Shown here piece after piece: positions 8,720 to 17,100 of a stretch of 17,500 nt of DNA. The position numbers were made by a program, and so were the translations under genes. The notes beneath the pieces were generated by a model. That model was not told where the DNA came from. It did no database searches and saw only the letters and a program-made list of their open reading frames with translations. The stretch's first letter is position 1, and every line of letters starts with the position of its first letter. This DNA comes from Symbiodinium natans. Lineage: Eukaryota > Sar > Dinophyceae > Suessiales > Symbiodiniaceae. The stretch is from NCBI GenBank assembly GCA_905221605.1, contig CAJNDS010000668.1:65001-82500 (forward strand), given 5' to 3'.

Positions 8720-9026
8720 TACTACGAAGCCACGGAGAAACTCGATGCCGCACAGGGGTCAAGCAACTTACGGGTACCAATTTCGGGTTTTAGGGTTTCG
8801 GGTTTAGGGTTTAGGCCCTTCAAGACAGTGTAGGAATCGACACGGCCACGCAAGGCTCGCAACAAGAGGATCCAAGGGAAAAAGATGTCCCCTGCGCCCT
8901 GAACTTACCCTAAACCTAGGGTTTAGGGTTTAGGGTTTATAGGATTTAGGGTTCAGGGTTTAGGGTTTAGGGTGGTTGCTATGCCCCTCGGCTTGATTTT
9001 GGCAGGTTTCTGGTTTAGGATGCAAT
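8720..9026. other. Spacers with short TTTAGGG tracts
   Basis: Tracts lie at 8786-8814 and 8918-8972. The remainder is unique, with no gene seen. Confidence 0.6.
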
Positions 9027-9099
9027 GTTGAGATGTTCCCTCTTATACTAACAGTCCTTCACAACAGGGGACTGTTAGTATAAGGGGGAACATCCCAAA
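9027..9099. mobile_element. Near-perfect 73 bp hairpin element with 6 bp target duplication
   Basis: The 31 bp arms (9027-9057 and 9069-9099) match at 28 positions. The core is CTTATACTAACAGTCC and the loop is 11 nt. TGCAAT flanks both sides (9021-9026, 9100-9105). There is no coding capacity. Only one copy is seen in this window. Confidence 0.85.
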
Positions 9100-9231
9100 T
9101 GCAATAGTCCAATTGTGATGAGGAAGAAACCAGTGTGCCTGATGGGTGTGGCCTTTTTCCCCGCATCCTTCTAGCCGAGTCCGAAAGCTGTAGACCTGAG
9201 CCTACATTCCAGATCCTAGGCTCTTCAAAAC
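9100..9231. other. Unique spacer
   Basis: No gene, RNA or repeat recognised. Confidence 0.4.
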
Positions 9232-9572
9232 CCTACGCTTAAACCCCAAAAACCCTACGCTTAAACCCCAAAACCCTAAAACCCCAAAACCCTAAGACCC
9301 TAAGACCCTAAAACCCTAAAGCCGTCAAACCCTACTTGCCTAGTTTTTCCTGCATTCTGCGCTGGGCCGACTGCAGTAGTTCGGTGGCTCGGGAACCTTC
9401 CCTAAACCCCTGAACCTTCCCTAAACCCCTGAACCTTCCCTAAACCCCTAAGCCCCTAAGCCCCTAAACCCCTAAACCCCTAAACCCCTAAACCCCTAAA
9501 CCCCTAAACCCCTAAACCCCTAAACCCCTAAACCCCTAAACCCCCTAAACCCCTAAACCCCTAAACCCTATA
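9232..9572 (-). repeat. CCCTAAAA/CCCCAAAA then CCCCTAAA octamer arrays
   Basis: 9232-9326 has mixed octamers (CCCTAAAA, CCCCAAAA, CCCTAAGA, ACGCTTAAA). After a 70 bp spacer, 9399-9572 is a run of about 18 CCCCTAAA units preceded by three CCTGAACCTTCCCTAAAC units. Confidence 0.93.
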
Positions 9573-10063
9573 AGAGCTTGGGGTTTAGGGTTGTAATGTA
9601 AAAGTTGCCGGGCCATCGCAGGTGGTCGAGGGGCGAGGCTAAGCGTTTGAAACGCACCGCGAAGCCCCCTTTCGCAGCTTGATGCCGGTCTGCAGCCTTA
9701 GTCCTTCAGCGGATTGCTTCTGAATAGGGTTTAGGGTTTAGGGTTTAGGGCTTAGGGTTTAGGGTTTAGGGTTATTGCTCAATTGTAGAACCCTGGTTAC
9801 ACAAGTTTGCGGGAATGGTTGAAAGGCATATTCGTAGCTTCTGAGAGGACATCAGCGCAGCTCCCTCTCTTCCCAGCAGAGGTTTTGGGTTCTCTTCTTC
9901 GCGAAGGGCTGGTAGACGTCTTGTGGAGGTTGGGTTTAGGGTTTAGGGTTTAGGGTTTAGGGTTTAGGGTTTAGGGTTTAGGGTTTAGGGTTTAGGGTTT
10001 AGGGTTTAGGGTTTAGGGTTTAGGGTTTAGGGTGTAGGGTGTAGGGTGTAGGGTTTAGGGTTG
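9573..10063. repeat. TTTAGGG arrays with spacers
   Basis: TTTAGGG lies at 9726-9772 and 9932-10063 (17 units, three TGTAGGG at the end). Spacers 9590-9725 and 9773-9931 are unique. ATTGCTTCTGAAT before and ATTGCTCAATT after the first array are similar. No gene is assigned. Confidence 0.85.
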
Positions 10064-10384
10064 TACTATCTCAGGGTCACCACCGTATAGATAACTTTCA
10101 TCGTTAGGTTCCTTCCCAAGCGCCACCCAACCAGGGTCCTCAAAAGGCAGACCCCTAAGCCACAAAGCTGCAGTAAGAGCTCAAGCATGCACATTCTCTC
10201 GTTCATGTTTTCGAAGAGCCAGTCTCCTTACGCTGGGATGCACATCCCCCCCGTGCTTTGTCCGCCCGTGGGGATTCCAAGACAGAAGCTGGATGGGCTC
10301 GGAAGGAACGGGAACTTGTGAGCACTCCGCAACGCTCTGCTGTGCACAGAGCATGTCAAACACCCGAAGCCTTAAGAGCCCCAA
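10064..10384. other. Unique spacer, no gene called
   Basis: A plus frame from about 10186 reads SLVHVFEEPVSL, faintly like the LVTVHEPI end of urease gamma, which would be in the right place and strand. The similarity is too short to annotate. A minus frame (10181-10384) is also open. Confidence 0.25.
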
Positions 10385-10460
10385 ACCCTACCCCTAAACC
10401 CTAAACCCTAAACCCTAAACCCTGAACCCCAAACCCCAAACCCTAAGCCCTAAGCCCTAA
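10385..10460 (-). repeat. CCCTAAA array
   Basis: About 10 units with CCCCAAA and CCCTAAG variants. Confidence 0.9.
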
Positions 10461-10962
10461 AGCTGTTCAAAGGCCAACAGACTCGGGCTTCGAAGGTGGA
10501 AGGGCGCGAGGGGTCGTGGTGCAGGCAGCGCAGGAGTTGGGATGGGCAGCGGCCCCCCCCAAAAAAGGAACCCCTGGCTCTGGTGCCGCCCAGTTGGTTT
10601 TTCACGGGGCTGCACCGCCGTTTCAAGCAGCAAAGGTTTTCAACGCCGAGGAGTTGGCATCCCTTAGGGGCTCCGAGCCGCGATCATTTTCCATGCCTCC
10701 TCCTGGCACTTTATCACGTCTCAGCCCAGAGCTGGGAAGCGCACATCGAGTGACGACGCACACGGAGAAAGTTGAGAGCTTGTCGCTGCCGAGTGTCTCA
10801 TGCATCAGGTTTTGGAAGCATCTTGGGGCTTCCGATGAGCGTCAAGCAGCATGAACTCTTTCAAGGCCTTCTACGCACAGCTGAGCATTCAGGACGCATA
10901 TACTCATATCAAGCAGCCGAGTTGGTTGCCCGACCCCCCCATCCCCTGAACATTTTGTCTAT

Positions 10963-10993
<31 letters not shown>

Positions 10994-11032
10994 GGTATAT
11001 TGGCCTTTTGAAGAGTACAGGGGTGGGATTAA
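10461..11032. other. Unique stretch upstream of urease exon 1, with TA microsatellite
   Basis: About 500 bp without heptamers. A plus frame is open from 10447 to 10854 with alanine-rich, GC3-rich codons (including KVFNAEELASLRG). A second frame overlaps it (10772-11011, including AEHSGRIYSYQAAELV). Neither resembles urease gamma or another family I know. (TA)14 lies at 10966-10993. It could be an exon of unknown identity or chance. Confidence 0.3.
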
Positions 11033-11130
11033 AGTCTAAACCCTAAACCACAAACCCCAAACCCCAAACCCCAAACCCCAAACCCTAAACCCTAAAACCT
11101 AAGCCCTAAACCCTAGACCCTAGATCGAAG

Positions 11131-11199
11131 CCTTTTTACGGAGGCTCCTTCCTTCCGGAGCCAGAGCTGTCGGCCTTCGGGGACCTGGCAGAAGATGAG
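11131..11199 (+). CDS. Urease exon 1 of those seen: gamma-beta linker
   Basis: There are 23 codons in phase 0 that begin PFYGGSFLPEPEL and end AEDE. In plant ureases the gamma-beta linker reads similarly (a YGSFLPVPSL-like motif followed by an acidic stretch). The acceptor is gatcgaag|CCT and the donor GAG|GCTCTCC. The preceding 11033-11125 is CCCTAAA/CCCCAAA repeat, which would be the 3' part of the upstream intron. The 5' neighbour exon was not found. Confidence 0.85.
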
Positions 11200-14100
11200 G
11201 CTCTCCAAGTTGCGTAGGGTTTAGGGTTTAGGGTTTAGGGTTTAGGGTTGAGGGTTTAGGGTTTAGGGTTTAGGGTTTAGGGTTTAGGGTTTGGAGTTTG
11301 GCAGAAGGTTGGGAGTTTAGGGTCGAGGGTTCAGGCCGCTGTGAGTGCAGGGCAAGCTCGTCATGTCAAGCTGTCTCCACTTCTTAGCAGCCCGAAACCT
11401 TGAACCCGCAGCTTGCAGGAACAGTGGGTTTAGGGTTTAGGGTCAAAATCTCTTGGCCTTAAACCCCAAACGCTGTGCAAGGTAAAGCCCGTCTCCTTAC
11501 TGAATGGGTCTCGGACTTTTTGGGGAACTTGGTACTTTCTATCGCTCCCAAAAAGCGCTGCAAATCCTGGGTTTAGGGTTTAGGGTTTAGGGTTTAGGGT
11601 TGCCTAGACCCGAGACCAACACGACACTCTAGACCCTAAGCCCTAAACCCTCTAAAGAGAAGAGCCGAAGAACGCTGTCACGAGGGCCCTGGCAAGATCA
11701 CTGCCGCAGATGCAGAGGCGGCTGTGCCAGGGTTTTCCCTCTTCCCCTCTCCCAAAGGGTTTAGGGTTTAGGGTTTAGGGTTTAGGGTTTAGGGTTTAGG
11801 GTTCAAGTGTTTGGGGTATGGTGTGCTATTCTCATGGGGGCGCAGGGCTCCAGCCCTACACCCCAGATGCTTTGGGGGGAATTCTGGGGTTCTTTCATCC
11901 TCAGGATGGGTTTAGGGTTTAGGGTTTAGGGTTTAGGGTTTAGGGTTTAGGGTTTAGGGTTCAGGGTTTAGGGTTTAGGGTTTAGGGTTTAGGGTTTGGG
12001 GTTTAGGGTTTAGGGTTTAGGGTTTCCGATATGTCCCCCCGGTTGAGGCTTTGTGGGCCCTCTGCTCCTGCCTGAGTTTGAAGATCCCAAAGGGGGCCTA
12101 AATCTCCAAGGATTCAGATGAGGTACTCTAAATGTGGTGCTTTGACGTGTGCTAAGCAGGAGTCATTGTAGAGATCCCCTCTTCCAATCTCAAGCACCAG
12201 CAAACCCTTCAAGCACCAGCAGATCTTAAGCCCTACAACCCACAGCCCTAAACCCTAAACCCTCTACCCAGGGCATCGAGCTCAACGCGGGGCGTTCCTT
12301 GGTGGAGCTCGCCGTCACGAACACGGGGGATCGCCCAATCCAGGCATTTTCCAAACCGGGGTCCCCGAATATACCCCAGAATAATTGAGAATCCTAACCT
12401 TGAGAACTGAGAACCCCCAAACAAGGTACCTCTATCTTCAGAAACCCTGAACCCTAAACCCTAAACCCTAAACCCTAAACCCTAAACCCTAAACCTGTTT
12501 AAGGTCGCAGGTAGGGTACCTGGCGGGGCTCAGGGGCTTTAGGCCAGGTGAGGGTTTCGAGTTCAGGGGTTTAGGGTTTAGGGTTTAGGGTTTAAGGTTC
12601 AGGGCCTCAGTGTAAGCCGGTGTTAGGGGCGCCTTGGCAAAGTGTCAAGGAATGGGTTCTCTGCACTCCAGGCGCAGGCATCGAAGGAAATCGCACAAAG
12701 GACCCTCATCGAGCTTCGGGCACGTTACCTTTAAAGCAACTATAAGCTTCAAGTGGAACCCCGTATGCGTAACCACTAAGCAAGATAAGAAGGTACTCCT
12801 TTCTGCCTAGGTTGCTTAGGAAGCCGGGCTAGATAGAGCCCGAGGTCATCCTAGGGTCGGTTCCCAGAGGACACGCCTACTGTGGGAGTGTGATGCTCCG
12901 ATTGCTGTGCCGATAGACAACGCCGATCCACAGAAGCCCTCATCCGTCAACTCCGGGTTTAGGGTTTAGGGTTTAGGGTTTAGGGTATAAAAAGCTCTTG
13001 GGAAGCATCCGCTCTAAAATGCAGTTCCTTCGACCTAGCTCCCTGTACCGAAGGTGGGATCACACTACCACTTCATCGAAACCAACAAAGCTTTGGTTTT
13101 TGATCGCGCGAAGGCTGAGCGAGTAGGCTGAGAGTGACGGCTTCGGTATCTTTCCGTTGTGGTAACGGTTGATCTTGTTGCTTGTCACAATCTGTTGCCA
13201 AGTCGTACAGCTGCCGTTGCTATCACGAGAATGGTTTCCTTGTCTACCATCTTTTTGCTGAGTTCAACAAGATCGTGATTACGGCGTGTTTTACTTTGCC
13301 AAGGGTGCGCCAAGTCGCCGTGCATGCAGCAGCATGCCAGTGCACCGAACACCAGAGGACTACTTACAACACCAAACCCCCCTCCATTCCCCAACAAAGC
13401 CCGCCCCCCCCCCCCCCACCCAAACCCCAAGCCTTAACCCTAAACCCCAAAACCTCAAACCCTAAACCCCCCTTAAACCCTACACCCTAAACCCCAAGCC
13501 CTAAACCCTCAACCCTAGGCCCTAAACCCTAAACCCTTAACCCTAAACCCTAAACCCTTAACCCTAAACCCTAAACCCTAACCTAACAGCAACCCAGCAG
13601 TTGGGCGAGGAACTCGTGAACCACCGCCAAGTTAAGGGCCCACAACTCTAAACCCTAACCCCTAAACCTTAAACCCTACACCCTAAACCCCAAGCCCTAA
13701 ACCCTAAACCCTAAACCCTAAACCCTAAACCCTAAACCCCAAGTTAAGGGCCCACAAGTCTCAAGGCCTTCGGCCGACGCCTGAATGTGCCCTCGGGCTC
13801 CGCCGTTCGCTTCGAGCCTGGCGACTCCAAGGCTCCCTCCGAACAGAAACCCCTTAATGAAGGGTTTAGGGTTTAGGGTTTAGGGGTTTAGGGTTTAGGG
13901 TTGAGGGTTTAGGGTTGAGGGTCTAAACCCTAAACTCTAAACCCTAAACTCTAAACCCTAAACCCTAAACCCTCGCCCCAATCCCTCAGCCAGAACCCCT
14001 CGGGTTGCGATGCGGGTTTCTTGTTAAGGGTTTTGTGGGCCGGTGGAGTTCCTGTACAGCTGCAAGGGTTTAGCAGAGGTTCCTATTTTTGAGGGGAGCA

Positions 14101-17100
14101 TTGCATGACCTGTCGGGTGGAGGGCAGGGTTTTAGGGTTTATAGGCTTTAAATCCCAGAACGTGCAACCCAACAGCCCCCAAAGCATCTCCCTAACCCTA
14201 GAGTCCCAAGCCCTAGACCCTGGAAGCCGAAACCCCACTTCAAAAATCCCTCCCAAAACCCGAAACCTTAATCTCTGAACCCTGACCCCTAAGGAGTTGG
14301 GGTCGGCCCAAGGTTGAAAGTTTGGGGAAGGTTCAGGGCTGTGTTCATCGGTTTTGGGAGCCACTCGCGCCCTAAACCCTAAACCCTAAACCCTTAGCCC
14401 TAAGCCCTCAACCCTCAACCCCAAACACGTGTAAATGCAAGCAGAGGGTTAACTGCACAAGATTCGTTCAGGGATTTCTTTGCAGGTGGGTGGGCGAGTG
14501 GTGGGTGGGGGGTTGGTTACGGCCGTCAGTCGAACCATGCCCACCACACAGGTATGTACAGCGTTTGTGCCTCTTTACACAAGATGCTGCAAAAGGATGT
14601 TTGACTTTTGTAGCACATGTACACGCGGTCACAAGACTTCTTGCGAACATGCCCACAACACGGGAATGTTCAGCATCCTTGCCTTTATGACAAACAACAT
14701 GAAGGTTCTTTTGCACCACAGCTTTCTACGTTTCTGCAGCCAGATGCGCTGTCACAAGCGTTCACGTGCGAACATGCCCAAAACTGTTTTTTTTTGCAGA
14801 TTTGTTTGCTTTTTAGACAACATACCAAACCTTCACCAAGAGCCATGTGCAGCTCCGGGAGATGGTTCCAGCCCTAAACCCTGACCATGCGCGACAGCTG
14901 CGTGCAAGACCCGAGTGGTCAGCGTTTCGAAACAGGGTTTAGGGTTTAGGGTTTAGGGTTTAGGGCTTAGGGTTTAGGGTTTAGGGTTTTCGAAACAGCA
15001 AGCGGCAAGAAATGGACCCCCAGCACCCTGCGGAGCGGAACCTCCGTGGTACTTTCGGCATGTGCATCTCTAAGCCTTGTTACGGTTCACCCCCCGGTCG
15101 GGACGCATATGGTCAGTTCTGAAAATGATGGTCCCTCTTCGGGTACCCTAAATGTTGGGGGCCGCCTTATGATAGCAACCCTAAAAGGGGCCCTAGTTTA
15201 GGGATTCAACCAGATGCAGCTTGCACACGGAATAGCGAGCAAGAGGCCTTGCTTGCCAACCTTTTACCCTATTTGCTTCAGGAATCTGTCCTTTCCTGAG
15301 GATCCCTCAGTTTAAGCCTCAGTTGGTACTGGGTTTAGGGTTTAGGGTTTAGGGTTTAACTTAGGGTTTGGGGTTTAGCAGTGAATGCTTAGGGTTGCTC
15401 AGTGGGTGCAGGTGGTTACGCTGGTGGAGATCGCTGGCAAGAAGCGTGTCGTGGAGGGCTGAGTTTCACAATAACTGTACTTATAGCCCTACTTATATTA
15501 CCCAGCTCAGTTATAAGTGCTTAGTAAGTACCATGAACCTCCATGGGGTGAACAGTTTAGGTTTAGGGTTCAGCTTACTACAGACGTCAACTGACCCCGC
15601 GATTGTGTCCCATAGACCCCTGTCGTTTTTCCGATGCCTTTAGGTTGAAAGAAGGGTTTTTAGGAGGTCTAGAACCCCCCCTCCCCCAACCTGATGTTCC
15701 CCCAGCGAGGAACGCTCCTCTTGGCCTCTGCCCCTGGACCAAGAGACCTCTATGCCCAGAGGCGTATGGGTAACTCCACACCTAAACCCTTAAGCCATTC
15801 TCTTGCACCGAAATCCTTAAAACCCTTATGCTGCATGAGCCCAGGTCTCTGGCAACCGTCTTGTGGATGGAGTGGCGAGCCCCCAACTGAGTTTAGACCC
15901 TAAACCCTAAACCCTAAACCCTAAGCCCTAAGCCCTAAACCCTAAACCCTAAACCCTAAACCCTAAGCCCTAAACCCTAAACCCTAAACCCTAAACCCTA
16001 AACCCTAAACCCTAAGCCCTAAGCCCTAAGCCCTAAGCCCTAAGCCCTAAGCCCTAAGCCCAAAACCCAAAACCCAAAACCCAAAACCCGAAACCTCACG
16101 AACGCAGACCTTGGGAGCTTTGGTCTTGGTGTGCCCTGTTTCTTTAACGCAACTTACTTGGTTGAGGGGCTTTAGGGTTTAGGGCTTTAGGGCTTTAGGG
16201 CTTCAGGGTTTAGGGCTTGGGGTTTAGGGCTTAGGGCTTGGAGTTCCTTTTTGGGGACGTCTTGGGAGCTTCCAGCATCCTTGGGCCTGTAGAGAGAGCC
16301 CAGCCCGAAGCCCGAAGCCCGAAGCCCGAAGCCCGAAGCCCTAAGCCCTAAGCCCTAAGCCCTAAGCCCTAAGCCCTAAGCCCTAAGCCCTAAGCCCTAA
16401 ACCCTAAACCCTAAATCAAAAATCCTAAGCCATCCCCGAAAATCATAAACCCCGAGCCCAATCTCCTGCCCCTTGCGCTTCAACTACAACCCCCCAAAAA
16501 CCACAAAATCCCTACACCCCCAACCCTAAACCCCAAGCCCTAAACCCAAAACCCAGAACCCCCCCCCCCCCCCCCAAAAAAAAAAAAAAAAAAAAAACCC
16601 TAGACCTCCTAAACCCCCAAGGCCAGGACCGTCTCCCGGAGGCGCTTTGGGGCTTTCGGGGTTTCTGGCTGTTTAGGGCTGAGGGTTGGGGGGGAGGAGA
16701 GCCAAGAGTCCCTAAAGCCCCCGAGCCCGGGGTTTCGTGGGGTTGGGCTGCTTTAGAATTTGGGGAAGTTCGGGTTCCGGGTTCTGGAGTCTTGGGGCTT
16801 GAGGGTTTGGGGTGCTTGGGGTTGCATCAAGGGTCTCCACCTTGGCCACCAATGTGGTACCCTTGGGTTTGAGGACCCTTCTTCAAGATCCCTAAGGTAG
16901 CACAAGGGCCATATTCAGGAGTACATTAAACGAAACCTTGAGGGATACAACCTTAGGGGTGCGAGTCTTAATCGCTTGATTGAAGGGGCTTTTGAGCTTT
17001 GGAGGAGAGTTTAGCTCTGGGCCCCGTCAAAACAGGCGGTAGCAGATTTCAGTGTAGGCTTCCTGTTTTCGAGGGAAAAACCCTAAACCCTAAACCCTGA

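Larger units (their letters stand above)
13832..15411 (+). other. Urease intron 5 seen (GC-AG), 1.58 kb
   Basis: It begins GCTCCCT and ends GGGTGCAG. It contains a TTTAGGG array (13861-13922) running head-on into CCCTAAA (13923-13973), degenerate repeat (14120-14290), CCCTAAA (14371-14425), an old tandem duplication (14531-14780), a TTTAGGG array flanked by 11 bp direct repeats (14925-14998), a family D hairpin element (15130-15192) and a last TTTAGGG tract (15330-15376). Other spacers (13985-14120, 14999-15125, 15200-15329) show nothing recognisable. Confidence 0.85.

Noticed and set aside
11336-11570. Open frames such as LLTEWVSDFLGNLV in urease intron 1
   Set aside because: The urease protein runs directly from the exon ending 11199 to that starting 11658. 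These frames show how easily spacers look coding, so similar spacers upstream were not called.
12720-12890. tRNA-like or small RNA gene (GGTCGGTTCCC and stems)
   Set aside because: Stems do not form a cloverleaf, and no A/B box pair with proper spacing was found. No spliced-leader, 5S or snRNA signature was found elsewhere either.
13182-13490. 102-codon frame containing YHLFAEFNK, resembling urease HYHFxEVNK
   Set aside because: The true VGSHYHF exon is at 13054-13113, and this frame lies inside the intron that follows. The resemblance is chance.
14480-14884. 134-codon Cys-rich frame
   Set aside because: It spans a decayed tandem repeat and lies in a urease intron. Two other frames over the same bases are equally open.
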